Source: JAVVHH01 sp963848035
GTDB lineage: Bacteria > Pseudomonadota > Alphaproteobacteria > Acetobacterales > Acetobacteraceae
Direction of reading: 5' to 3'
DNA: 64,000 nt
Assembly (NCBI GenBank): GCA_963848035.1
Contig: CAWKCD010000001.1
Location: 2,480,001 to 2,544,000, forward strand
A model generated the notes under the pieces. It made no database searches and was not told the origin of the DNA. It saw nothing but the letters and a program-made list of their open reading frames with translations. Numbering within the stretch: position 1 is the stretch's first letter; the number at the start of each line of letters is the position of its first letter. Below are positions 1 through 8,300 of this stretch, piece after piece. The position numbers and the translations under genes were made by a program.

Positions 1-625
1 CGAGCTCGCGGCGCTCGGCGGTGCGGAAGGCGCTCAGCGCGTAGCTCTCGGCATTGAAGCGCAACTCGCCAAGGAAGGCGGGCACCAGCGCGGCGGCGAG
101 CAGCAGCACGAGCCACGGGGTGTAGGCGGCGATCCCGACGGCGAAGCTCGCGAGCGTGATGGTGTCCTGCGCCAGGCCGAGCAGCTGCGTGATCATCCCG
201 GTGCGGCCGCTCGCCTGGCGGCGGGCGCGGTCGAGCCGATCCTGGATGTCGCTGTCCTCGAGGTCGCGCAGGTCGAGCGAGGCCGCGTGTTCCATCAGGC
301 GCAGGCTGGTCGCGTCGCTGAACTGGTCGGAGAGCAGGGAGTCGACCAGCGTGACGACGCGGCCGAATGCGTCGGCGAGCAGGGCCAGGACCAGTTCGGC
401 GACGAGGAGCGCGGCGAGACGGCTGTCGAGCAGGTCGGCCATGGGGTGCGCGCTGAGGTGGACAACCTCGTCGATGATCAGCTTGGCCACGTAGAGCGTC
501 GCGATCGGCAGCCCGGCGCGCAGCAGCCGCAGCAGGAGCGAGGCCGTGGCAAGGGAGCGGCTGGTGCGCCAGAGCAGCGTGACGAAGGCGGGAACGGTGC
601 GGAGCGCGCCGAGGCGGTTGGTCAT
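1..625 (-). CDS. ABC exporter (membrane domain + ATPase type), N-terminal part only
   Basis: The minus frame opens with ATG at 625 and stays open to the window edge, giving about 208 residues. The sequence has the hydrophobic, charged-loop pattern of the first membrane domain of a type I ABC exporter (MsbA/multidrug-like): a helix around residues 15-40 including GLPIATLYVAKLIIDEVV, a second helix near 55-75, and the typical coupling segment ASLDLRDLEDSDIQDRLDRA. The ATPase half lies outside the window. The ATG overlaps the stop of the acyl-CoA dehydrogenase (ATGA), so it is the last visible gene of a minus-strand operon. Exported substrate unknown. Confidence 0.75.
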   Translation of the reverse strand, partial: MTNRLGALRTVPAFVTLLWRTSRSLATASLLLRLLRAGLPIATLYVAKLIIDEVVHLSAHPMADLLDSRLAALLVAELVLALLADAFGRVVTLVDSLLSDQFSDATSLRLMEHAASLDLRDLEDSDIQDRLDRARRQASGRTGMITQLLGLAQDTITLASFAVGIAAYTPWLVLLLAAALVPAFLGELRFNAESYALSAFRTAERREL

Positions 626-1773
626 CGCCGGGCCAGGAGAGCGGCGCCGATGCGCTCGTTCTGCATCTCGGTCGAGCCGTCGACGAAGCCGGCGATGCGG
701 GCGCAGGCGATATGGCGGCCGATCGGGTGGGTCTCGCGCAACCCCTCGGCGCCCATCGCCTGCAGGCAATCGCCGAGCCGGCGCTGGGCCATCTCGACGG
801 CGAATTTCTTGGCGTAGGCGGCCGGCAGGATGGCGTCGCCGCCGCCCGCGATGATCTCGCCGGCGCGGTAGGTCAGCAGGCGGGCGGCCTCGAGATCGGT
901 GGCGACGTCCACGAGGGACCAGCGCAGGCCCTGATGGTCGAGCAGCCTTTTGCCGAAAGCGTGCCGGGTGCGACCGTAATCGAGGGCGACGGTGAGCGCT
1001 TCCTCCACCATGCCGCAGCACATGGCGGCGACGTAGGTGCGGGCGCCGTTGATGCTGCCGAGCGCGCGCTTGAAAGCCTGGCCAGGGGGCAGGAACAGGT
1101 CCGCATCCGAGGCTCGATAGTGGCGGAGCCGAAAACCGCAGGCACCGATGGCGTGGCCGCCGATGAGCGCGTCCGGCGCCAGACGTTCGAAGCCCGGCGC
1201 GTGCGCGTCGATCAGAAAAGCGGCGATCCCCGCAGTGCCTTCGGCCTGATCGGTCTTCACGTAGGTCATCGCGAGATCGGCCGTGGCGGCGTTGGTGGCC
1301 CAGGCCTTCTCGCCGTCGATGATCCAGCCGCCGTCGACCCGGCGGGCCGTCGTCGTGATCGCGGGGAAGTCGCTGCCGGCATGGGGCTCGGTCAGCGACG
1401 TGCAGCCGATGAGATCACCGGCCAGCAGCGGCGCGAGATAGCGGTCGATCTGCGCCGGCGTGCCGTCGGCGGCGATCTTGGCGGCGATGTTCTGCGTATT
1501 GATGAGCGCGAAGGCAGTGCCCATGCAGGCGCGGGCGAGTTCCTCGGCGATGAGCAGCTTGACGAGGAAGCCGCCGCCCTGGCCGCCCTTCTCGCGCGCC
1601 ACTTCGATCCCGGTCAGCCCGATGGCGGCCGCGCGGCGGAACAGCTCCCGCGGCAAGGCGCGGTCACGCTCCCACGCGGCGGCGTGCGGGGCGATCTCCT
1701 CGCGGCGGAACGCGCGTGCGGCGTCGAGCAGCGCGCGCTCGGAGCCGGTCAGTCGATCGAACAGGTCGTGCAT
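622..1773 (-). CDS. Acyl-CoA dehydrogenase family protein
   Basis: The 383-residue protein has the usual acyl-CoA dehydrogenase length and layout: helical N-terminal domain, the FAD/substrate strand signature LTEPHAGSDFPAITTTA, and a C-terminal helical domain. It would oxidise an acyl-CoA or acyl-ACP at the alpha-beta bond using FAD, passing electrons to ETF. Near the C-terminus the region that usually reads YEGT, carrying the catalytic glutamate, reads FVDGSTEMQ. The base may therefore be aspartate or lie elsewhere, as in isovaleryl-type enzymes. It is five bases downstream of the GNAT gene and overlaps the ABC exporter start by four bases. Substrate cannot be assigned. Confidence 0.88.
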   Translation of the reverse strand: MHDLFDRLTGSERALLDAARAFRREEIAPHAAAWERDRALPRELFRRAAAIGLTGIEVAREKGGQGGGFLVKLLIAEELARACMGTAFALINTQNIAAKIAADGTPAQIDRYLAPLLAGDLIGCTSLTEPHAGSDFPAITTTARRVDGGWIIDGEKAWATNAATADLAMTYVKTDQAEGTAGIAAFLIDAHAPGFERLAPDALIGGHAIGACGFRLRHYRASDADLFLPPGQAFKRALGSINGARTYVAAMCCGMVEEALTVALDYGRTRHAFGKRLLDHQGLRWSLVDVATDLEAARLLTYRAGEIIAGGGDAILPAAYAKKFAVEMAQRRLGDCLQAMGAEGLRETHPIGRHIACARIAGFVDGSTEMQNERIGAALLARR

Positions 1774-1778
1774 GGGTG

Positions 1779-2258
1779 CTAAGATAGTCGCTTGCCGAGC
1801 GTGATGTTGAAGGGTGTGTAGCCACGCCCGGCGAAGAAGGCGCGCGCGGGGCCGTTCGCAGCCCAGCTATCGAGCGCGATGGCGGCGATCCCCGCCGTCG
1901 CCGCCTCGGCTTCGACGCGGGCCATCAACGCCGAACCGACGCCCCGGCCGCGGGAATCTGCTTCAACGGAGAGGTGATGGATGTAGAGGCGTTTGCGCGG
2001 CCGGGTGAGCGGCGTCTGCGGGCGGTCCTGCACCTCGAACCAGACATAACCGCACGGACGGCCGTCGAGCACGGCCAAGCGGAACCGGTTCTCGGGCAGC
2101 GCGAGCTTTGCGGCGAAGAACGCGGCGACCTCCTCGTCGTCGGTGTCCGACCGGAAGAAACTCGGTTCCAGCGCCGCGTGAACCTGCTGGACCTCGCGGT
2201 TCAGCCTGGCAAGCAGCGGGGCGTCGGAGCTGCCGGCTGGCTCGATGGTGAGGGTCAC
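1779..2258 (-). CDS. GNAT family N-acetyltransferase
   Basis: A 159-residue protein starting at GTG 2258, whose GTGA overlaps the stop of the MFS gene. The acetyl-CoA binding loop is visible as LSVEADSRGRGVGSALMARV around residues 95-114. The C-terminal GNAT strand ends in AFFAGRGYTPFNITLGKRL, typical of motif B. Its length matches single-domain GNAT enzymes. It would transfer an acetyl group from acetyl-CoA to an amine; the acceptor is unknown. Translational coupling to an exporter gene would suit a resistance or detoxification pair, but that is only inference. Confidence 0.85.
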   Translation of the reverse strand: MTLTIEPAGSSDAPLLARLNREVQQVHAALEPSFFRSDTDDEEVAAFFAAKLALPENRFRLAVLDGRPCGYVWFEVQDRPQTPLTRPRKRLYIHHLSVEADSRGRGVGSALMARVEAEAATAGIAAIALDSWAANGPARAFFAGRGYTPFNITLGKRLS

Positions 2259-3491
2259 GGGGCGGGCGCCGTGAGATGGCCGAGATCGAGCCTTCGGAGC
2301 GCAGGCGCCCGGAGCGCGATGATGCCGACGACTCCAAGCGTGACCGCGCCGCCGAGCAGGACGGTGGGGACGGCGCCGATCGCGGCCGCCAGCAGCCCGC
2401 TCTCCAGCGCGCCCAGCTCGTTGGACGAACCGACGAACACGGATTTCACCGCGGCGATCCGGCCCCGAAGCGCATCCGGCGAGGCCAGGCGTAGAATGGC
2501 GTTGCGGATGACGACGCTGATGCCGTCGCAGACGCCGGAGAGGAACAGGGCGGCGAGCGAGAGCGCGAAGCTGTGGGACAGGCCGAAGACGATGATGCTG
2601 AGGCCGAAGCAGGCGATGGTCGTGTGCAGCGCGAAGCCGGCGCGGCGGCGGGGCAGCAGGCGGGTGCAGAGCAGGGCGGCGAGCAAGCTGCCGGCGGCCA
2701 TGGCGGAGCGCATCAGGCCGAAGCCGGCGGCGCCGACACCGAGGATGTCGGTGGCGAAGTAGGGCAGCAGGGCGGTGACGCCGCCGAAGAAGACGGCGAA
2801 CAGGTCGAGCGCCATCGAGCCCCAGAGGACCTGGTGGCGGAACACGTAGCCGACGCCCTCGAGGATGCGGGTGACGGGGCCGACGCCGGGCGTGGGGAGC
2901 GTCGCCGGCGGTTTGGGGGTGACGCCGAGGCGCAGCAGGATGGAGGCCAGCAGGAAGAGCGCGGCGAGGCCGGCATAGGTGGAGGTCGGGCCGGCCCAGG
3001 CCCAGGCGAAACCGACCGCGACCGGGCCGAGCACGTCGGCGGTGCGGGCGGACGTGGCCAGCACGGGGACGCCGCGGAAGACGAGGTGGCGCGGCAGCGA
3101 CGCGGGCTTCGAGGCCGGACGCGGCGGGGGATTCGAAGGCGCGGACGGTGGCCGAGAGGAAGGCGACGGCGAAGAGGGCGGGCAGCGTCGCGGCGGGATC
3201 GAGGCGGGCGACGATCGCGAGGGCCAGGGCGAGGGCGCCGAGCAGGGTGGTGGTGCGCAGCATGATGGCGCGGCGGTCGTGCCGGTCGGCGAAGTCGCCG
3301 CCGATCAGGACCAGGGTGACACCGGGGATGGCCTCGACGAGGCCGAGCATGCCGACGAAGAGGGTTTGGCCGGTGAGTTCGAAGATCTGGTAGCCGAGCA
3401 GGACGGTCATGGCCGAGGCGGCGAAGCGCTCGGCGACGTTGGCGGCCATGAAGAAGCGGAACTCGCGGAGGCCGAAAAGCTCGCGGATCAA
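2255..3491 (-). pseudogene. MFS exporter (EntS-like), frameshifted
   Basis: Two overlapping frames together encode one roughly 410-residue major facilitator protein. The N-terminal frame starts at TTG 3491, preceded by GAGG, and begins MIRELFGLREFRFFMAAN. It carries the family loop GGDFADRHDRRAIML. The C-terminal frame ends at 2255 and holds helices 5-12, including GVGYVFRHQVLWGSMALDL. The switch is near 3090-3100, inside a GC-rich stretch, and one base would restore the frame. It resembles the EntS-type small-molecule exporters (MFS_3). Whether this is a true null allele or a base-calling error cannot be decided from sequence alone. Confidence 0.75.
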
Positions 3492-3515
3492 AACAGGAGC
3501 CTCGTGGTTCGACCG

Positions 3516-5063
3516 CTAGTCCCAGCGGTCGATGATATAGTCTTGGGAGCGGCCGTCTGTCACGACGCGAAGCACGATGCCGATCTCCCCCTTGTTGACG
3601 GCGTAGCCGCAGGCGGAGGCTTCGTCGCGGCCGGCGATCTGGGCTTTGCGGGAATAGGCCTCGATCACGGAGCGGACGGCATGCAGCTCGCCGCGCATGA
3701 ATTCGGGGAACAGGGCGTTGCCGCTGTTGGTGCGGGTGTCGACGGCGCCGTTCAAGGCGAGCACGAAGCCTTCGCCGAGATAGGCTTTGGGGGTCTCGCC
3801 CCAGGTCGCGGGCGAGGGGATGATGGCGGTGATGTCGGTCCAGTCGGGGGTGAGGCGCCATTGGGCGGCATCGGAGCCGCCGCTGTAGACGTACCAGGAG
3901 ACGGGGTTGCGGCGGTCGCTGCGGTCCCATTTCAGTATCGGCGGGGCGTCGGGATCGGCGGCGGTCAGCAGGGCGACGAAATGGCCGTGCGCGGGCACGA
4001 GCAACTGCATGGCCTGCGCGTCGGGGACGACGGTGGCGAGGAACTTGACCCAGGTCAGCGTCAGTTCGGGGGCGTCGACCTGCGGCGTCTTGCGGGTGGG
4101 TTTGGGGGTGAGGTGGCCGAAGACGCCGCCGGGCTTGGGGGCTTGGGCGGGGGTCCAGACGGTGACGCAGTCGTCGAGCCGGGCGAAGCGGCGGTCGAGG
4201 GCCGGGGCGAGGCCCATCGTCGCGACCATCGCCTCGGCGGCGGCGATGGCGCCGGCGGCGGGGGCGGCTTTGGGGCGCTGGTAGGCGAGCGGGGCGACCT
4301 TGGCGTCGAAGCGGGCCGCGAGCGCGTCGAAGGGGAGCCCGGCGGCGAGATCCTCGAGGAGCGAGCCGATGACGGAGGCGCGGGGATGGCAGAAACCGTC
4401 CGGGGCGGTGGCGACGGCGCGCCAGAGCAGGTTGTCGCCGGCGGGGCCTTTCGGGCGGCGATGCAGGGCGCGCAGCCACTGGACCGGGGCGGTGAAGCGC
4501 TCGGCGCGATGGAGGTGGTCGGCCTTGAGCAGGCGCAGCGCCTCGTCGAGCATCGGCGCGGTGAAATCCTCGAGGGCGGCGGCGACGGTGCGGAAATCCT
4601 GCAGCTTGCCGGCGGCGACCTGGTGCGGCTTCAGCAGGATCTGGCGGAACACGGGGGCGCCGCGGATGGCGAGGTGGTGCCACTCGCCGGTCTGGGGACG
4701 GCCGAGCACCGGTTGGGCGGTGAGGAAGGGGCGGACGATCCGGGCGGCTTTGACCTTGGCATGGAGCGCGGCGGCGGCGGGGCGGTAGAAGTCGGGCACC
4801 GGGTGCTCGCGCCACATCGCCGGGATCGCCGCGCCGGTGTCGGAGACGCGGACGAGGCCGCCGAACCGTTCGACGAAGCGGCGGCAGGCGGTGCAGTCAT
4901 GGTGCTGCCGGTGGCCGGGGAGGGCGGCGAGGTAGGTTTCGAACAGCCCGGCGGCGTCGGTCTGGAACAACGGGCCGGCGCCCCCGTCGAAGGCGGCCTG
5001 CACGCCCAGGCGGAAGGTTTCGTATTCGGTCGGGTCGACGGTCGGCGTGGGCTGGTCGGTCAC
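3516..5063 (-). CDS. Conserved hypothetical protein, no recognised domain
   Basis: A protein of about 515 residues that I do not recognise functionally. I chose GTG 5063, with AGGA about nine bases upstream, rather than the in-frame start at 5117. The longer form would put a perfect palindrome inside the coding region. Visible traits are an N-terminal cluster HRQHHDCTACRRF with two cysteines and several histidines that could bind a metal. There is a central PLAYQRPKAAPAAG segment, a proline-rich linker, and a C-terminal alpha/beta-looking part ending in DYIIDRWD. There is no signal peptide or membrane helix. The MFS gene follows after 24 bases. Function unknown. Confidence 0.7.
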   Translation of the reverse strand: MTDQPTPTVDPTEYETFRLGVQAAFDGGAGPLFQTDAAGLFETYLAALPGHRQHHDCTACRRFVERFGGLVRVSDTGAAIPAMWREHPVPDFYRPAAAALHAKVKAARIVRPFLTAQPVLGRPQTGEWHHLAIRGAPVFRQILLKPHQVAAGKLQDFRTVAAALEDFTAPMLDEALRLLKADHLHRAERFTAPVQWLRALHRRPKGPAGDNLLWRAVATAPDGFCHPRASVIGSLLEDLAAGLPFDALAARFDAKVAPLAYQRPKAAPAAGAIAAAEAMVATMGLAPALDRRFARLDDCVTVWTPAQAPKPGGVFGHLTPKPTRKTPQVDAPELTLTWVKFLATVVPDAQAMQLLVPAHGHFVALLTAADPDAPPILKWDRSDRRNPVSWYVYSGGSDAAQWRLTPDWTDITAIIPSPATWGETPKAYLGEGFVLALNGAVDTRTNSGNALFPEFMRGELHAVRSVIEAYSRKAQIAGRDEASACGYAVNKGEIGIVLRVVTDGRSQDYIIDRWD

Positions 5064-5092
5064 CGACGGTGTCCTGTTGTCGACGCGCAACG

Positions 5093-5108
5093 CGCTTGCA
5101 CGCAAGCG
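5093..5108. promoter_or_regulatory. Palindromic operator candidate
   Basis: The sequence CGCTTGC-AC-GCAAGCG is a perfect inverted repeat with 7-bp arms and a 2-bp spacer. It sits in the divergent region between the hypothetical gene (minus) and the amino-acid binding protein (plus, ATG 5159). That position and size suit a dimeric repressor or activator controlling one or both directions. No regulator gene is adjacent. Confidence 0.4.
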
Positions 5109-5158
5109 GGGACGCAACGAGAGTGGCGTTTACGCATCTGCAACAGGAAGTCGATCGC

Positions 5159-5938
5159 ATGACAAGACGTCAACTCGCTGCCGCCCTGGCGCTCGCGCTC
5201 GCAATCACCGCGGCGCCGGCGCGCGCCGATGGGCTGGCCGACATCAAGAAGGCCGGGGTGATCAACGTCGGCGTGTTCGAGGATTTCCCGCCGTTCTCGT
5301 CGGTGGGGACGGATATGAGCCTGCACGGCTACGACATCGACGTCGCCGCGGCGCTGGGCAAGGCGCTCGGGGTCAAGACGAAATTGGTGGCGGTCACCGG
5401 GCAGAACCGGATCGCGGCGCTGCAGAGCCACAAGGTCGACATCCTGCTGAGCGTCGGTCACAGCGCGGAGCGGGAGAAGGTGATCGATTTCACCGCGTCC
5501 TATGCGCCCTACTACATCGCGGTGATCGGGCCGGCGGCGACCAAGGTGGCGGGGCCGGCGGACCTGGCGGGCAAGACGATCGCGGTCAACCGGGGCACGC
5601 TGGAGGACACCTCGCTGACCGAGGCGGCGCCGGCTTCGGCCGATGTCCGGCGGTTCGACAACTACAATGGCGTGATCTCGGCGTTTCTCGCGGGGCAGGT
5701 GCAGTTGATCGCGGTCGGCAACGATGTCGGGTCGTCGATCCTGGCGCGCGCGCCCAATTTGGCGCCGGAGCAGAAGTTCCAGTTGATGAGTTCGCCGGAC
5801 CATATCGCGCTGAACAAGGACGAGCCGGCGCTGCACCAGGCGCTCGACGAGGCGGTGGCGGCGATGAAGTCGGATGGGTCGCTGAACAAATTGTCGGAGC
5901 AATGGCTGAAGAAGCCGCTCGACCCCAAGGATCTGTAA
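5159..5938 (+). CDS. Polar amino-acid ABC transporter, periplasmic binding protein
   Basis: A 259-residue protein starting at ATG 5159 with AGGAAG nine bases upstream. It begins with a Sec signal peptide of about 22 residues ending APARA-D. The mature part follows the SBP_bac_3 family: VGVFEDFPPFSSVG, HGYDIDVAAALGKALGV and the hinge LAGKTIAVNRGTLED. It would capture an amino acid or related polar solute in the periplasm. An in-frame start exists at 5069, but it would bury the signal peptide. The two permease genes follow directly; no ATPase gene is present in this operon. Confidence 0.88.
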   Translation: MTRRQLAAALALALAITAAPARADGLADIKKAGVINVGVFEDFPPFSSVGTDMSLHGYDIDVAAALGKALGVKTKLVAVTGQNRIAALQSHKVDILLSVGHSAEREKVIDFTASYAPYYIAVIGPAATKVAGPADLAGKTIAVNRGTLEDTSLTEAAPASADVRRFDNYNGVISAFLAGQVQLIAVGNDVGSSILARAPNLAPEQKFQLMSSPDHIALNKDEPALHQALDEAVAAMKSDGSLNKLSEQWLKKPLDPKDL

Positions 5939-5980
5939 CTGCTCGCGGCGTTCGTCGGGCCGGTCCTGAACGGGATCGGC

Positions 5981-6583
5981 ATGACCTTGTCGCTGATCGC
6001 GGTGACGTCGGTGATCGGCGGCGTGCTGAGCGTCGCCGGCGCGGTCGCGCGGCGGAGCGGGCCGGCCTGGGTGCGGGGCGCGGTCGGGTGGTATGTGGAG
6101 TTGTTCCGCAATACGCCGTTCATCGTGCAGTTGTTCTTCGTGTATTTCGGGCTGCCGACGCTGGGGCTGCGGCTGGACCCGTTTGCGGCGGCGGTGTTGG
6201 CGATGACGCTCAACTTCGCGGCCTATGCGACCGAGATGGTGCGGGCCGGGCTGGACGCGGTGCCGGGCGGACAGTGGGATGCCGGGCGGGCGCTCGGGTT
6301 GCGGCGGGGCGTGGCGTTCCGCCGGGTCGTGCTGCCGCAGGCGCTGCGGGCGGTGTTCCCGGCGCTGGCGAGCCAGGCGGTGATCACGATGCTGGAGTCC
6401 TCGGTGGTGTCGCAGATCGCCTTGCGCGACCTGACGTATGAGGCGGATCTGATCCAGTCGCGGACGTTCCTGGCGTTCGAAACCTACCTGGTGGTGACGG
6501 GGATCTATCTGGGGCTCTCGATCCTGTTGCGGCGGGTGTTGGGTCAGGTCGCGGACCGCTTCCTGGGGCGGCCGGTCTCGTGA
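5981..6583 (+). CDS. Polar amino-acid ABC transporter permease 1
   Basis: A permease of about 200 residues with five or so membrane helices and the HisM/GlnP-type coupling loop (GQWDAGRALGLRRGVAFRRVVLPQALR). The first ATG is at 5981, but the family pattern appears to extend upstream to LLAAFVGPVLNGIG, starting immediately after the stop of the binding protein at 5939. That stop is in the same frame as the permease. The true start may thus be CTG 5939, or the upstream stop may be a sequence error. The end overlaps the next permease (TGATG). It would form the membrane channel with the following gene. Confidence 0.85.
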   Translation: MTLSLIAVTSVIGGVLSVAGAVARRSGPAWVRGAVGWYVELFRNTPFIVQLFFVYFGLPTLGLRLDPFAAAVLAMTLNFAAYATEMVRAGLDAVPGGQWDAGRALGLRRGVAFRRVVLPQALRAVFPALASQAVITMLESSVVSQIALRDLTYEADLIQSRTFLAFETYLVVTGIYLGLSILLRRVLGQVADRFLGRPVS

Positions 6584-7224
6584 TGCAGTTCACGGTGTGG
6601 GACGTGTTGCGCAACCTGCTGCTGGCGACGCGGTGGACGGTGCTGCTGTCGGCGATGGCGTTCGTGACCGGCGGGGCGGCCGGGCTGCTGCTGCTGGCGG
6701 TGCGGTTGGAGGGCGGGCGGATCGGGCAGCGTTGCGCCCGGCTGTACATCGAGGTGTTCCAGGGGACGCCGCTGCTGATGCAATTGTTCCTGGTGTATTT
6801 CGGCCTGCCGCTCACCGGGTTGGACGTGTCGCCGTGGGTGGCGGCGTTGCTCGGGTTGACCTTGGCGGCGAGCGCCTATCTGGCCGAGATCTGGCGGGGG
6901 TGCGTGCAGGCGGTGCCGCCGGGTCAGGCGGAGGCGGCGGCGGCACTCGGGCTGCATCGGTTGCGGCAGGCGCAGTTGGTGATCTTGCCGCAGGCGCTGC
7001 GGATCGCGATCGCGCCGACGGTGGGGTTCCTGGTGCAGTTGGTGAAGAGCACGGCGCTGACCTCGGTGATCGGGTTCGACGAATTGCTCAAGACGGCGAA
7101 CGCGATCAACAATGCGACGTTTGCGCCGTTCATGGTCTATGGCTTCGTGGCGTTGATCTACTTCGGGCTGTGCTATCCGATGACTTGGGCGAGCCGGGTC
7201 TTGGAGCATCGATTGGCGCGATGA
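6583..7224 (+). CDS. Polar amino-acid ABC transporter permease 2
   Basis: A 213-residue permease of the His/Glu/Gln/Arg/opine family. I chose the ATG at 6583, which overlaps the previous stop as TGATG; a GTG directly before it is possible. Hallmarks are the EVFQGTPLLMQLFLVYFGLP segment near residue 60 and the EAA loop GQAEAAAALGLHRLRQAQLV. It pairs with the preceding permease. Its stop overlaps the YcaQ-like gene as ATGA. The ATPase must come from elsewhere; the amino-acid-type ATPase at 13620-14402 is a nearby candidate, which is inference. Confidence 0.87.
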   Translation: MQFTVWDVLRNLLLATRWTVLLSAMAFVTGGAAGLLLLAVRLEGGRIGQRCARLYIEVFQGTPLLMQLFLVYFGLPLTGLDVSPWVAALLGLTLAASAYLAEIWRGCVQAVPPGQAEAAAALGLHRLRQAQLVILPQALRIAIAPTVGFLVQLVKSTALTSVIGFDELLKTANAINNATFAPFMVYGFVALIYFGLCYPMTWASRVLEHRLAR

Positions 7225-8300
7225 CGATCGCTCGTCTGCGGGCGCAGGCGCGGGCGGCGACGCTGTTCGCGCCGACCACGCTGGGGGCGGCGGTGGAGCG
7301 GATGGGGTTCGTGCAGGCGGATCCGATCCGGGCGCCGGCGCGGGCGCAGGACCTGATCCTGCGGCATCGGGTGTCGGGGTATCGGGCGGGGGACCTGGAA
7401 CGGCGGTTCGGGCGGCTCGGGCTCGAGGAGGATTTTCTTTACGCGTACGGGTTCATGCCGCGGGAGACGGGGGCGTTGCTGCATCCTCGGGGCGGGCAGG
7501 CGGTGCCGAGCGGGCTCGAGGCTGAGGTGCTGGCGTTCGTGCGGGCGCGGGGGAAGACGCATCCGGCGGAGTTGGAGGCGGCGTTCGGGCGCGACCTCGC
7601 GGTGAACAATTGGGGCGGGATGTCGAAGGCGACGACGCGGGCGCTGGATGGGCTGCAGCGTGCGGGGCTGTTGCGGGTGGTGGAGCGGCGGCAGGGGATC
7701 CGGGTGTATGCCGCCGTTGCGGGGGTGGTTTCAGGGCTCGAGGCGGCGGAGCGGGCGCGGCGCGTGGTGATGCTGGTCGCGCGGATCCTGGCGCCGGCGC
7801 CGCTGGCGAGTTTGCGCCGGGCGGTGGCGATGACGGCTTGGCGGAATACGGGTCTGGGGAAGGTGGGACCGGTGCTGCTCGCGGCGTTGAAGGCGGGGGC
7901 GTTGGCGCAGGAGGAGGTCGCCGGCGAGGTTTACGTCTGGCCGGCCGAGATGGTGGTGGCGGGCGAGGTCAAGCGTGACGTGCGGCTGCTGGCGCCGTTC
8001 GACCCGCTGGTGTGGGACCGGCGGCGGTTCGAGCATCTCTGGGGGTGGGAGTACCGGTTCGAGGCGTATACGCCGGCGGCGAAGCGGCGGTTGGGGTATT
8101 ACGCGATGCCGCTGCTGTGGGGCGACCAGGTGATCGGGTGGGCGAACGTGTCTGTGACGGGCGGGAAGCTCGACGTTGCGACCGGGTTCGCCGGGCGGGC
8201 GCCGACGGGGGCGGCGTTCCGCCGGGCGCTCGATGCGGAGTTGGCGCGGATGGCTCGGTTCCTCGACTCAGTTCCGGTCAGAATTTCCGGCTCGGAATAG
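7221..8300 (+). CDS. Winged-helix DNA-binding protein, YcaQ/AlkX-type DNA glycosylase family
   Basis: A 359-residue protein matching the HTH_42 (YcaQ/AlkZ-like) family. In that family tandem winged helices form DNA glycosylases that unhook interstrand cross-links or bulky adducts. The N-terminal motif GFVQADPIRAPARAQDLIL fits the family's QxD catalytic signature (here Q-A-D). A conserved C-terminal block reads LLAPFDPLVWDRRRFEHLWG. ATG 7221 overlaps the permease stop, so it is co-transcribed with an importer, an odd partner for a repair enzyme. The 3' end overlaps the convergent molybdenum-hydroxylase operon by 33 bases. Confidence 0.82.
   Translation: MTIARLRAQARAATLFAPTTLGAAVERMGFVQADPIRAPARAQDLILRHRVSGYRAGDLERRFGRLGLEEDFLYAYGFMPRETGALLHPRGGQAVPSGLEAEVLAFVRARGKTHPAELEAAFGRDLAVNNWGGMSKATTRALDGLQRAGLLRVVERRQGIRVYAAVAGVVSGLEAAERARRVVMLVARILAPAPLASLRRAVAMTAWRNTGLGKVGPVLLAALKAGALAQEEVAGEVYVWPAEMVVAGEVKRDVRLLAPFDPLVWDRRRFEHLWGWEYRFEAYTPAAKRRLGYYAMPLLWGDQVIGWANVSVTGGKLDVATGFAGRAPTGAAFRRALDAELARMARFLDSVPVRISGSE

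Noticed and set aside
2979..5162. 727-codon open frame on the plus strand
   Set aside because: Gly/Glu-rich shadow of the unknown-function gene and MFS gene; no domain, no ribosome-binding site.
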